From Aphidius gifuensis (taxonomy: Eukaryota > Arthropoda > Insecta > Hymenoptera > Braconidae), in NCBI RefSeq assembly GCF_014905175.1, contig NC_057788.1, positions 16,466,654 to 16,530,653 of the forward strand: a stretch of 64,000 nucleotides of DNA, read 5' to 3'. Below the pieces are notes generated by a model. It was not told the origin of the DNA. It worked only from the letters and a program-made list of their open reading frames with translations, and made no database searches. Both the position numbers and the translations under genes were made by a program. Position 1 is the stretch's first letter; every line of letters begins with the position of its first letter. Positions 32,820 through 44,492 of this stretch are shown here, one piece after another.

Positions 32820-34427
32820 TCAGAAGAGTATAAAAAAGAAAAAAAAATAAATAATAATTACATATCGTGGGGTGATGATTTGTTTGCATTTTTCATTAGC
32901 TGCTAGTTCATTTGGTAGCTTATCTTCAGAGTCATCTACAATTTTTATTGTATTGTTTCTTGTTTGTTGATATATTTTTCTAGGTCTACTTTTACCACCT
33001 GTTCTCAATATAGTTGGTCTACCACGACCTCTTATTGATGTATTGTTTGGTCTATCTGGTAGATTTTCTCTAACAGGTGTCTCTGGAGCTAGTTGGAAAT
33101 CATCAATGGATTCATTGTCTGAAACATATTCATTATTAATTATTTTGAGGGAATTCGATGGTGGATTTTGATTTGATATGTCCCCACCTTCACCTAGAAT
33201 TTCTTCATACTTATTATTATAATACTTATCATTCATGAATTTTGCACTGCGACAAATTATTATTTTTCGAGTTTCTGGATTCCAGACTCTGTACGCTTTT
33301 GAAGTATCCGAATATCCAACAAATACACATTTGTGTGTTCGTGAATCAAATTTGCCTTTGTTTATTTTGTTATCTAAGGCATATACTGTTGTCCCAAAAA
33401 TTTGAAAATCGTCAACGTTTGGAATTTTATTTGTCCACAGCTCATGAGGCGTTTTGCCATTTAAAGGTTTTGTTGGACATCTGTTACGAATATAATTGGC
33501 TGTATTGATTGCTTCAGCCCAAAATATACCTGGTGTTTCAGCATGTCGCATCATGCACTTTGCCATTTCATCCAGGGTTCTATTTTTTCTTTTAGCTACG
33601 CCATTTTGTTGTGGTGTATATGGTACAGTTAACTTCCTCTTAATTTCATTTTCTTGTAGGAATTTATCAAAGTTTGAATTGCAGTATTCTCGACCATTAT
33701 CTGTCTGTAACATTTCAATTTTCTTGCCAGTAAAATTTTCAACCATAGATTTATATATTTTAAATTTTTCTAACGCTTCATGTTTATGTTTTAAAAAGTA
33801 TACTTCACCCCATCTTGAGTACTCATCTATGAAGGTGATGAAGAATCTGTGTCCACTGTGAGAAGGGCGTCGAAATGGACCGCTTACGTCACTGTGGACT
33901 ATTTCTAGTCAATCTGTTGTCCTCCCGTCACTGGATTTTGGAAATGGTTGATTGACAGCTTTTTCTTGAGCGCACACTTCACAGTTTTTAATTTCTTGAA
34001 GTGATTTTCGTATATTTAGTACTCCCTGTTTACACATGAGCTTTATATCTTTTTCGTTGACATGGCCTAGACGTTGATGCCATTTTTCAAAGTCATTTTT
34101 GGAATTAAATTCGGCAAGATTTGCAGCGTTTTGGCTCTCTTGGATATAGTATAGATTGCCAATTCGGTTTGCTGTTATCAGTACATTATCATTTATGTCA
34201 GATATTGTCGCTTTTTCTTTTTCAAAGAGGATTTTATGATTTTTATCTGTCATTTTTAACACTGACAGTAAATTAGTTCTTAAATCATTCACATATAGAA
34301 CACGATCGAATTTTACTGTCTTTTGTTTATTACTATCATTAATGTTTATTTTAATTTCACCAACACCACTTATTTTTGTTGAATCATTATTGGCAAGGCT
34401 TAATTTTAAATTTGCTTTCTCAATTTG
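32820..34427 (-). pseudogene. Copia pol fragment: GAG-pre-integrase and integrase
   Basis: Reading on from the protease on the minus strand, the frame gives the linker with RVLYVNDLRTNLLSV, the zinc-binding GAG-pre-integrase module (FEKWHQRLGHVNEKD, CEVCAQEKA) and, after a TGA near 33907, the integrase core: Asp in HSDVSGP, Asp in QTDNGREY, and PQQNGVAKRKNRTL. In copia integrases the residue in GVA-x-RKNR is the catalytic Glu; here it is Lys (AAA), so the active site is broken. The fold continues through FGTTVYALD and KCVFVGYSDTSKAYRVWNPE and a GKG-like Arg-rich tail. The frame ends at 32820, and the RT and RNase H of a normal copia pol are absent, so the element is truncated at its 3' end. 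Confidence 0.9.
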
Positions 34428-35000
34428 TTAGAATAGCTTATTGTTTGCAGTGATATGTGATGTACTGCCACTATCTAAGCACCAAAGATTTTTATCATTT
34501 GATTTGTTAGCATTGTTTACATAATTCATTAATGCGATTTCTTCATTTGTCTGAGCACTTGCAGCAAGTTCAATATTTTCTTCGTATTTATCTTCTTCTT
34601 CTTCTTCTTCTTCCACACAATTTGCGTGTTTATAAATATTTTTTGAATAGCAATCTTTTGCATGGTGGTTGTAACCATTGCACCTTGCACAGCGTATTAT
34701 ATTGCTTGACTTTCTGTCAAAGCCTTTGTTATTGTTGTTGTGCGGGGTCCATCTTCTCTGTCCATTCGTTCCCCCACCTCTGTTGTTATTGTTATACCAG
34801 TCATCTGTTTCTGTGTGTGACGGTGGTTCATGTGCTAGTCGTTTTCCACCTCGGGAAAACGAGTTTCGATTGCTCGGGCCTTTTCGGCCAAACGAAGGTT
34901 TTGCGTACATGGCTCTTTGACCTTGACTGTTTCCAATATTTTCTGTAATAGATTTTCTTGCATCTGACTCTTCTAGAAGTTTCGAGCGCAGATCTTGCAA
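34428..35000 (-). pseudogene. Copia gag C-terminus and protease start
   Basis: Minus-strand frame with a Gly/Arg/Asn-rich segment, the CCHC zinc knuckle CARCNGYNHHAKDC (C-x2-C-x4-H-x4-C), a Glu run (EEEEEEDKYEENIE), and the aspartic protease start LWCLDSGSTSHIT with catalytic Asp in DSGS. It ends in a TAA at 34428-34430 shortly after the protease motif, one of the breaks in this copy. The knuckle binds element RNA; the protease would cut the polyprotein. It joins the N-terminal gag frame by a frameshift in 34828-35000. Confidence 0.85.
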
Positions 35001-35508
35001 TGATGGAAAAATCTCTAGTCATAATTATCATTCTAAAATTTTCAAATTCTTCAGGCAAACTATTCAATAAAAACATGGCCAGAATTTCATCAGTTACTTC
35101 CAATTTTATTTGTTTTGATTTATTCACAAGATCAAAGTATTCATTAATATCATCTCGGATGCTTTTTGCGCTATCCATTTTAAAACGTGTAAGCATGGCA
35201 AGTAAAGTCACTCTATTTATTGGTGCACTTGACTGATGCTCGTTTTTAATTTTGTCCCATAATTCTTTGGACGTATTTGTAGAATGAATACTTTGTAATT
35301 CGCTAGCTGAAACGGCTAGGATTATTTCGCATCTGGCCAGTTTATCTTTTTGATTCCAATCATCACATTCTCTTGGAGGTTTTGTTTTAACGCCTGATAC
35401 GATATCCCAGAGATCCAATTTATATAAATATGATTCCATCCGGACTTTCCATATTTCATAATTATCATGTTTTAATGGATCAATTGAGATAACGTGGGAT
35501 TTCGCCAT
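34828..35508 (-). pseudogene. Copia gag N-terminal part
   Basis: Begins at the minus-strand ATG 35508 (MAKSHVISIDPL) and shows the copia gag (UBN2-type) core: NYEIWKVRMESYLYKLDLWD, ELWDKIKNEHQ, TLLAMLTRFKM, FLLNSLPEEFENFRMIIM. This part forms the particle shell. The frame runs on to 34828 in a wrong phase after about 35005, so a frameshift separates it from the knuckle-bearing part. The ATG lies 145 bases after the primer site, a normal leader length. An in-frame GTG just upstream at 35514 is not the start. Confidence 0.85.
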
Positions 35509-35652
35509 TGTCACTAATTTTTATATGTATAAGCACTCACTGTTCACACGCGGTTTCTGATGCAATAGACGCTACACGTTTTCACTAGACGCGTTGTACG
35601 TTAAACGAGAAAATTTATTCAAATGCTTGTTATTTAATTTTAGGCTAAATGC

Positions 35653-35666
35653 CTGGGCCCATAACC
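35653..35666 (-). promoter_or_regulatory. Copia primer-binding site, initiator tRNA-Met internal
   Basis: On the minus strand GGTTATGGGCCCAG directly follows the LTR. It is complementary to the anticodon-arm region of insect initiator tRNA-Met (CTGGGCCCATAACC), the half-tRNA primer known for Drosophila copia. It fixes the element's orientation and LTR boundary. Confidence 0.85.
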
Positions 35667-35960
35667 TGTTGGTTATGGGAGGGTAGATTATAAATAATAA
35701 CAAGTACAATTTAATATTATTGGTTACGTTTATTTAGATAGCAGTCAGAGAATATATAATGCGAGGCAAGAGTGTAAAGTGCACGGCGGCCAGAACTGGA
35801 ATGAATATATTATATAGAGGTGCATATAGTGTGTGTGTGTAGTGTATGGTTGTGTGTGTTTGTTTAGTGTCAGCCTGTAAGTTAAGATTTGTGTCCGGTA
35901 GTGTAGCAGTTGTAAATATATTTGGTCAGGGACGTGTCATCAGACTTTGTATCTCCAACA
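35667..35960 (-). repeat. Copia 5' LTR
   Basis: 294 bases with ends TGTTGG...CCAACA (TGTTGGTTATGGG at 35667, CTCCAACA at 35960), directly adjacent to the primer-binding site. On the plus strand AACAT follows at 35961-35965; the left duplication cannot be tested because the 3' end of the element is lost. GTGTGTGT at about 35830 and TATATAAT-like words at 35750-35820 lie inside. Confidence 0.85.
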
Positions 35961-36659
35961 AACATAAATTGAATTTATTTTGTATCTAAATACATTTTAC
36001 TAATTGATAAAGAAAAATATAAATATTCTTAGAATATATTTGAAATTAACAAATAATATATCAATGTAAATTTATATAAATGTTTTTTCAATAATTTATA
36101 TTCAAAAAATATTAATATTATTTGAATATTATATTCAATTGTCCCATATAATGTCTTGAAAAAAAAAACTGTTATGCTTAATCGACTATTTACAATAAAA
36201 GTTGAAGATAAATATTAATTATATTAATTCAAATTTGTATATAATTTTAATTACGAATTTTTAAAATAAAAAAAATTATAAAATCGTATTCAAGTATTCT
36301 GACAATATATTTCCACATGGATTTTAAAAAAATATGTCTAGATTATTTGTCGTTAATATATATGATATTTTTTTCTACTATTCATCATTTTTCCAGAGAT
36401 GTAATACATAATTGTATTATTAATAAATTAAATTATTAGTAGGAAAAGATGTAGCTAATTCTTAGACGAATACTTAGATATCTATGAGGGCGAAATGTAA
36501 GCGGTATCTTCCCATCGGATGGCTATTTCTATTGGACTCATAAATAGCCATTTCTTAGCTAATAGTTCGTATATCATATGAGAATAATTACAAATCTATT
36601 CATTTATATTTCTAATATAGAGGGAATATAATTTCATCTATATTGTAACTGATTTTTCT
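35961..36659. other. No gene seen
   Basis: A+T-rich sequence, no coding signal. Confidence 0.4.
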
Positions 36660-37300
36660 CCCAATAAAGTAGAAGCGTCGGTTACTATGGGATCAACGAG
36701 GATTTCTCACCATCCTCTTCTCTTACCATCAGGAGGGAGCCAGCTGGTATATAACGGCAACTAACCGACCGTGGGGTAGTTTCGGGAGCAAGAGCCGCCG
36801 ACGGTCATTTCGGTAGCGACTAGTTCAGTAAGAAATAGTGAAGGGGTCTACCATATTGGTTTTCGAAACGTCACTCGGACGCCATTACTAAAATGAATAT
36901 AGTTTTTAGTATTGGCCGGGAGCTGATCCGGTTCTGATCAGAATCCTAAAAAAGAGCGTTACATTCTGATCTATTCCTGATCTGGTTTTGATTTGAAATC
37001 AGGTTCCCTGATCCGGTTCTGATCAGAACCTTAACTAAATTTCCACTCGGGCAACTCCACCAAAGAGTCAGCTAGCTTCATCGGAAGCCAACCACGGACT
37101 GTAACCAGTCCCGATGTCATCAGACAGCTCTGAGAGCTGGCAAACGACTGGCAGTGAGATGCCAGCGATTACCAGTTTTATGGACCCGCTATCTTCACTC
37201 CCAGGTGACCCTCTTCATAAGACCATTTGTACGCACACCCGATGCGACTCTCCGGTGGGATACAAATCTAGCGCAGCCAGGGTAGGAATCTGAATTATCC
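36660..37300. other. G+C-richer non-coding island
   Basis: Unlike its surroundings this stretch has balanced composition (for example GAGCCGCCGACGGTC near 36790 and CGCACACCCGATGCG near 37230). Within it, 36917-37051 is a fragment of the CCCGAGTGGAAAT-ended repeat family (GCTGATCCGGTTCTGATCAG at the left, AAATTTCCACTCGGG at the right end, 37037-37051). I find no convincing protein. It could be a retroelement 5' UTR or the 5' region of a host gene. Confidence 0.4.
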
Positions 37301-37541
37301 ACTCGTGGCGTATGTCTACCAAGTCAACACTGATATTCAGGCGAAAATAGATATCACTACCGAGGCTACTTATAAACCGATGGTATTAATAAGCGTCAAA
37401 GTCGATAATACTTCTCAGACCAGACCTCTAATTATTTCCGGGAGCGCGAGATCTCCCAAATCTCATCATATTCAATATGATATGATTGAGATGAATATTT
37501 AAGTGAGAAAATTTTAAATAATTATTATAATTCTACCTTTT

Positions 37542-37757
37542 TGTTGGTAAATTATTAAGTGAACTTGATGGAAATTGACCATTTGCCATAAGTTCAGCCA
37601 ATTCATCAACCTCTTGATTTCCATCGGATGTTGGTGATATTATAATTGATGATGATTGTAATGAATCAGAACTGATGGTTCTAAGTATACGTCTTCTCCG
37701 AGGACGACGGATACCGGTGTCAGCTGACGAACAACTATCCTCGTTATCAACAGTCAA
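37542..37757 (-). CDS. Exon-like segment, copy 1 of a tandem pair
   Basis: A minus-strand frame encoding DNEDSCSSADTGIRRPRRRR, ISSDSLQSSSIIISPTSDG and QEVDELAELMANGQFPSSS, ending at AAAAAG|GTAGAA, a possible splice donor at the same place as in copy 2. The mix of acidic Ser-rich and Arg-rich parts and the three-base periodicity look like real coding sequence. No ATG: where copy 2 has ATG, this copy has TTG. I do not recognise the protein. If real, it is one exon of a gene read leftwards. Confidence 0.35.
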
Positions 37758-37876
37758 TAAATTAATATTAATAAAAAGCTGATTGTCATTAAAACAAACG
37801 AGAAAAAATAATGTTTATGATAAAGATTGACAAAAAAAAATTTTCCAATAATTATTCTATTTAATATAATTTTACC

Positions 37877-38086
37877 TTTGTGCTGGTAGAATGTTGAGTG
37901 ATCATGATAGAGATTGCCAATTTGCTATAAGATCAAACAGTCCATCAAACTCTTCATTTCCATATAAACTTGGTGAATTTATAATCGATGATGATTGTGA
38001 TAAATCAGAACTGATAGGTCTTGGTTGAGAGAGCCATATACGCTGTCATCTGACAAACAACTATCCTCATCATTATCATTTGTCAT
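37877..38086 (-). pseudogene. Exon-like segment, copy 2, frameshifted
   Basis: A diverged duplicate of copy 1: ATG at 38086 then NDEDSCLSDDSV, followed by a shift and stops. DNA words shared with copy 1 include GAGGATAGTTGTT, CATCAGTTCTGATT-like and CAATCATCATC. It ends CACAAAG|GTAAAA, matching the copy 1 donor-like site. Copy 2 keeps the ATG and copy 1 keeps the frame. Confidence 0.4.
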
Positions 38087-38989
38087 TTTTCTAAATACAT
38101 GGATTCAAAATTTTTAAAAATAATGAATAAACTCAATTAAAATATATCTTTCGGACAATAAAGCAATATGCTACGGTAAAACCTGGGGAAATTATTTTAT
38201 TTCGATTGACCGCGATAAGCAGGCAATTGTTGAGACTTACCGATGACGAATTATTAGATCTGAATTTATACTATTTTGATGCTAGCGACGTCTCAGTTTT
38301 CGACTAAAGTTTCTATCATTACCACGTAAGTTTAGAATTCATATCTTGCTTCCATTTACTATCATTCAATCTAATATTAACATATTAGGATATTAACTTC
38401 ATCTAGTTAATAATAACTTTCACTTCATTATTTTGATAATATTTTTTGGCTAAATTAATAATTACTAATTCTAATTGAAATTCCGAATCGTCTCTTGAGA
38501 GTCATCTTACGATATCCTGAGTGTGAGTATATAATATATAAAGTTTGATAATTAATAAAAAACAGAAAAAAAAACAATGTTATTTGTGCAATTTTTTTAT
38601 AAACGAATAAATGCTGTTTTCGTTTAGGTGTTTCAGAAAATCATAACTTTCAAAATAATCAATATTCTGTGCCGACTTTTTATTTTTATATGAATGCCCA
38701 GAGGTCTTCGAATAAATAAATTATCGTTTTTTTAGAAATAAACGTTTATAAAGTTTTCCAGCCGCGGAACAGTTTATCGAATTTTTTTTTTGAATATGTA
38801 TTATAGTATAAAATGAACACTCTGCTTACATGGATTAAAAATGGAAAATACTCAAAGTCGATGAGCGACATTAGAAAAAAAAAAAAAAATTGAAAATAGT
38901 AGATGGTTTGTCTTGTTAAATACTGAGATTTTAGAAGGCGGGAGAGAAAAAAAAAAACTTTTTTTTTCTAAAAAACGGTCTAATATAGA
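38087..38989. other. No gene seen
   Basis: A+T-rich, poly-A/T runs near 38870-38970, no coding signal. Confidence 0.4.
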
Positions 38990-39291
38990 TGCATATGCAA
39001 GTATTTTTGATTTACAAGATTAATATACCTATTACTATTGTTTATATAAAATAATATTTCCTAAACTTGAAACAAAATATTGAATTATTATACAATAATG
39101 ATTTATTTATAATATTGACTAATTTCATGTTTTAAAATAAGAGGAATAGACATTGATGTGTTAGATTGAAAAAGAAAATTATTATTGTAATTGTACAATA
39201 ATTTTGCAATATAATTTAATTATACTTTTTTAATCAAAGTAAAAGAAAAATGGTATACTTGATAAATATATATATTTATAATTATTAAGTC

Positions 39292-40130
39292 TTTATATAA
39301 AAAGGACAAACATCATCGGTCTTCCGGACATTTGATTGGTCGTTTTTTTTCTCACTCACTCTTATATAGTTTTCTTTTATTTTGTTTATTCCTATTATTT
39401 TTCTATTTATTTCGTTAGCAACAAAAAAAGAAAAAAGAAAAAGTGAGTAAGACGTAGTTTGTTTTTTTGTCGCTAACGAAATAAATCGAATAAACAAAGA
39501 GTGATCTTCGAAGGATGAAATGTCAATAAAATAAATCGATAAAAGTCAATTACAAAATATATGATTTTAAAAAATGAAAACAAAATAGATTAGCTGTAGG
39601 TGGAAGAAAAACAATAGGAAAACACCTCAATCGTGTGATCGTTTTTCCAAAATTAACATAAAATAGATCGGCTATAAGCAGAAAGAAATTTCGAGGAATG
39701 CATCTGACCTTGACTTACAGCTCTTTTTTTTTTAGTTTAATTCATTACAAGCTATCCTGGAAGAGATTTAGAAGAATTAAAAGAGAAGTTATCACCTGTG
39801 GTCAGAGGAAAATCTCAGGACGTATACCTATCCTCGACATAACCAAAAATTGATTAGATAATATTTAGAGCCAATATATTGAGCCAATGTGCTCGTTATA
39901 TAAAAAGGACAAACATCATCGGTATATCGGACATTTCATTGGTCATTGTTTTTCTCTCACTTACTCTCATATGAAGTTCTTTCTGTTTGCCTTTTTCTAT
40001 TATTTTTTATTTATTTCGTTCGCAACAAAAAAACAAAAAAAAAAAAAGAGTGAGTGGGACATAGTTTGTTTTTTTGTTGCTAACGAAATAAATCAAAAAA
40101 ACAAAGAGATCTTCGAAGGATTAAATTGTT
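39292..40130 (+). repeat. Direct repeat pair of about 234 bp, 604 bp apart
   Basis: Copies at 39292-39525 and 39896-40130 share TTATATAAAAAGGACAAACA, CATCGGT, CGGACATTT-ATTGGTC, TTATTTCGTT-GCAACAAAAA and GATCTTCGAAGGAT. Each copy contains an internal hairpin (CGTTAGCAAC / GTTGCTAACG). The 370-base spacer (39526-39895) is different and non-coding. The pair may be a TRIM-like terminal repeat set, but TG...CA ends are not present. Confidence 0.65.
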
Positions 40131-41351
40131 AACATATACGAGCGCTTGATAGACCGCGCAACACATAAAATGTTTATTGTTTATTATATTTATAAACAAA
40201 TGCGTTAGTAGAAATCCACAAAAAAATATATTTTACTTCTTCAAAATGTCCTTCATTTAATGGATTTTTTAGACATACTTTGCAACGAATATTTATTGTA
40301 AAAAAAATTGTTTCAACTTTTAAAAAATTTTAACTTTATACCTTGGTAGAAATTTTATCTCGCAGCGATCTAGCTGCGACATTCAATTGCGACTTACGAT
40401 GTCGCAGCAACATTGCAAAATTACTCACCGCGAACTTTTTTGAGTCCTACGATTATCAGGTTCAGTTAGGTTATACGGCAAGGAGTGGGGAACAATTTTA
40501 TGATGATAGCAATAATAATAATAGTAATATTATTTATGTTTTTTTATTGTTTTGTCTAAAGGTACAAATACATTAAATATAAAAATTTTCATCTGAAAAT
40601 AGAGAATATGGTCATGATACCACCGGTTTCCAAGAACTTGAAAAAGTTTCATATAGTTAAAGTCGTTGTCTACAAAAATGTCATGCTTGTCATTCTGACA
40701 AAAAACTGCCATGTAGAGAACTATAATCATCACTCGACAACAAATTAATTCGGATTAAAAATTTATTGAATCTTTTAAATATTAATTATGTAATAAAATA
40801 TAAAATTCAAAAACTATTTACATTATGTTTTCATATAACATGACATGTTCATGCATGAACTTTTTGATTATTTATCAAAATATGATGTGCGATGCATATA
40901 TTCCAATCGATATTCCTCGTTTGTCGATGTCTTCATGCATATCTAATGTTGTATCACTCTGAAAATTCTTCAAACGGTATCAAGGTTTTGAAATAATAAA
41001 AAAATTACTTACCGTTTTATAATCAGATGAATTTTACTAACAACAATTATTATTTATATTTTCCATGATTAATACACTGTGAAAAAAAATGTCTGTTAAA
41101 TAGAAATTTTTGTCTAGGAAATAAAGACATTTAAAAGAAGTAACAAAGAGTTTCGTAGGAAACAAGAATATGTCTCATTGGAAAAAAATGAAATTCTCGA
41201 TTATGTATTATTCAAGTTCAATTCGAGCATTAGAAACGTCAAATATAGTAAAAAAAGATTTATTTTAAACCATTTATATATCCTCTATTTAAAACTATTA
41301 GAGGAATTAAATTAATATTTTTTTTTCTTATTCAATAAATATAATTGTCTT

Positions 41352-41830
41352 GAAAAAAATCAAAAGTATCTGAATTTTAGACATTTCCGCCTTGCTTCGT
41401 AACAAGTTTGATTTCATTGATTACAAAAATGTCTAATATCTAGACACGGTCGTCTTGCTTTGTAACAGATTTTGTTTTTCAAAAAACAAAAGTGTCTAAA
41501 TTCTAGACACTGTCGTCTTGCTTTGTAACACGTTTAGTTTTATTAATTACAAAGATGGCTAATATCTACACACGGTCGTCTTGCTTTGTAACAGATTTTG
41601 TTTTTCAAAAAACAAAAGTGTCTAAATTCTAGAGACTGTCGTTTTGCTTTGTAACACGTTTGGTTTTATTAATTACAAAAATGGCTAAATTCTAGACATT
41701 GTCGTCTTGCTTTATAACAGATTTCGTTCCCTTAACAACAAAAATGTCTAAATTTTAGACAATATTATTTCTTGCCTTATAACAGATTTGGTTTAATTTA
41801 GAACAAAATTGCCTAAATTTAAGCCACTTT
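41352..41830 (+). repeat. About 60-bp minisatellite, seven to eight units
   Basis: Units with TGTCTAAATTCTAGACACTG, TCGTCTTGCTTTGTAACAGA and TTTTGTTTTTCAAAAAAC recur with period near 60, and alternate units are more alike (CACGTTTAGTTTTATTAATTAC versus AGATTTTGTTTTTC), suggesting a 120-bp higher-order unit. The last unit is shared with the inverted arm ending at 43834. Confidence 0.75.
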
Positions 41831-43834
41831 TTGTTTTGCTGTAAATACTTGTACGCCTTGGTTTATGAATAAAGTCCCTTAATTTTATATACAATTTGTC
41901 TTCTTATATGCAATAATATTTCTCAGTGAAAATAATAACATTCTTTTTTCATGAATACATATTGCCTTGAATCGAAACTTAATTTTTTTTTTTTCAAGAC
42001 TTTATTTTCCAAATTAAAAGCAATAATAGTATAACTCAAGACGTACACGGAGAGAAATCCGCAGCAAATAATGCTGTAGAGTATCAAACAAATTTTACTG
42101 TAGTCTACTGGAAATTGAGAAGTTGCGTGGGGAGGCCACCAGGATCGACTAGAATTTCCTACTACACTACAGTAATTTTAATCAAAACAAAACAAAAAAA
42201 CGTCACAAAAAATTAAATAAAACGTTATTATTCAAACATCAGAATAAAAATGTAACGTGTTTATTAATTTTAAAAAAATAAACCATTTTATAATTTTCAT
42301 GTGTTTCACCGTATTTTAATTTAAATTCATGAATAAAATAAAAACAATAAACTTTTTTAGAAGAGGTTAGGAACACACTTGATTTCCAATAAATATTCGT
42401 GTCATCTGGCGGGAAAACCTGCTGTACACTACAGTAATTTCTGGCATAAAGTATACCATTAACTCGAGACTTCCAAAAATTCCGGTAGACTACAGTAAAA
42501 AATTTAGATGAAATATAATAATAATCATTATAATAAGTGGGAATTAGTCGCTTTAATGACGTCAGCTATGATTTTTACGATACCACTACAGTAATATTTG
42601 GTGCGGATTTCTCTCCGTGTAAAAAGATATTTTAAAAGTTTTTTCATAAAAAAAAAAAAAAAAAAAATTATTATATTTATTGTTAATCACTCTTGATCGT
42701 AATTGTTTATTCATTCGTATTTGTTTATCCTAACACTTACCTATCCGAAAAACCTAAATCTATTTTTTTTGTTTTAACCGAGAACCGAACCTACTATCTA
42801 CTAATTTCAGCCATCTGATGTCAACCGCAAGATTAAATTGATTGTGATTTTGTGTCCAGTTATTACATAGATATTGAAAGTCTTTGTAATAAAAAAAATA
42901 CTTAATTATATTTTATTGGACAAATTCTACATCCTTCAAGGAACAAAATGTTAGATGTCAAATATAAATTTATGAACTCGTTTAATCAAATAGTATTTCT
43001 AAAGTAAATTTTCTTTAGCCATAATTTATTTTAGAACCATAAATTACTATCATTGTTGAGTTCAATGATTTGTTTACGTTAAATTTGTTTTATTGTATAT
43101 TTATATCAAACTAAAATGTGTTTATTTTATTAAATTTTAAATACTCAAAAAAATTTACTCTGGAAATAATATTTGATTAAAAGAATTTATAAATTTATAT
43201 TTAGACATCTAATATTCTGTTCCTTGAAGGATTTAGAATTTGTCCAATAAAATATAATTAAGTATTTTTTTTTATTACAAGACTTTGCAAATTTATTCTA
43301 TCGTAGCCAACGTGTGCTTTAAGTTTACAAAAATCACAACCAATTCATAATCTTGCGGTGGCCGCGCGGGCTAAGATATGCGTTTAGAAATTAGTAGATA
43401 GTAGGTTCGGTTCTCGGTTAAAACAAAAAAAATAGATTTAGGTTTTCGGATAGGTAGGTGTTAGGATAAACAAATACGAATGAATAAACAATTACGATCA
43501 AGAGTAATTAACAATAAATAAAATAATTTTTTTTTTTTTTTTTTATGAAAAAACTTTTGAAATATCTTTTTACGTCTTGAGTTATACTATTATTGCTTTT
43601 AATTTGGAAAATAAAGTCTTGAAAAAAAAAAATTAAGTTTCGATTCAAGGCAATATGTATCCATGAAAAAAGAATGTTATTATTTTCACTAAGACATATT
43701 ATTGCATATAAGAAGACAAATTGTATATAAAATTAAGGGACTTTATTCATAAACCAAGGCGTACAAGTATTTACAGCAAAACAAAAAGTGGCTTAAATTT
43801 AGGCAATTTTGTTCTAAATTAAACCAAATCTGTT
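41781..43834. repeat. Large inner inverted repeat (foldback), one arm interrupted
   Basis: Left arm 41781-43012 (minus the MITE at 42046-42619) and right arm 43149-43834 are inverted copies over about 650-690 bases; loop 43013-43148. Shared words include AACAGATTTGGTTTAATTTA, CCTTGGTTTATGAATAAAGT, GAGAACCGAACCTACTATC and CCTTCAAGGAACA. The right arm carries a tRNA-like stretch (A-box TGGCCGCGCGGG at 43377, B-box-like GGTTCGGTTCT at 43413). No protein frame. Confidence 0.75.
42046..42619. mobile_element. MITE with 18-bp inverted ends, TA duplication
   Basis: The ends are CACGGAGAGAAATCCGCA (left) and its exact complement (right). TA lies at 42044-42045 and 42620-42621. The uninterrupted partner arm shows the empty site (ACTCAAGACGTAAAAAGAT when read inverted), which proves the insertion and its boundaries. 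Internally TACTGTAG-type words repeat. TA duplication suits Tc1/mariner; no transposase is present. 574 bases. Confidence 0.9.
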
Positions 43835-44492
43835 GGGTTATGATAATATCCTCTGAAAGTGTCGATATAAGAGATTTGTATTTGTTTTATCAATATTTTT
43901 CTATTTTCATTTGTATTGATACGTCTTCACTCTTATACGCCGTGTAACATACATTACAGCACCTCGGTAGTTCAGTTCCCAAACTTTATTTTACAAACAC
44001 TATCTTGCATTTAGTATGTTCAACGAACTTAAATAATTTAAAATCAATGAGTATCGACAGATAAAATATCATATGTAGTTGAATCCTAATAATATCATTA
44101 TAGAAGCTTTGAATATCACTGTGTTTTTTCATACGTAATACATTATACTGATTGAAAAAGGCACTTTTTAGTTTAAATCAAAAATTATTTTTTAAACTAA
44201 AAAGTACCTTTTTTAATACACTATCATAAACATAATAATTATGAATATGAATATTTATCAAGTATACCATTTTTCTTTTACTTTAATAAAAAAAGTATAA
44301 ATGAATTATATCGTAAAATTATCGTACAATTACAATAATAATTTTCTTTTCCAAACTAACACATCAATGTCTATTTCTCTTTTTTTAAAACATAAAATTA
44401 GTCAATATTATAAATAAATTATTATTGTATAATAATTCAATATTATGTTTTGAATATAGAAAATATTATTTGATATAAACAATAATAATAGG

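Noticed and set aside
37305..37502. 65-codon plus-strand frame with ITTEATYKPMVLISVKVDN
   Set aside because: Looks mildly coding but has no motif, no splice context and no partner; not supportable.
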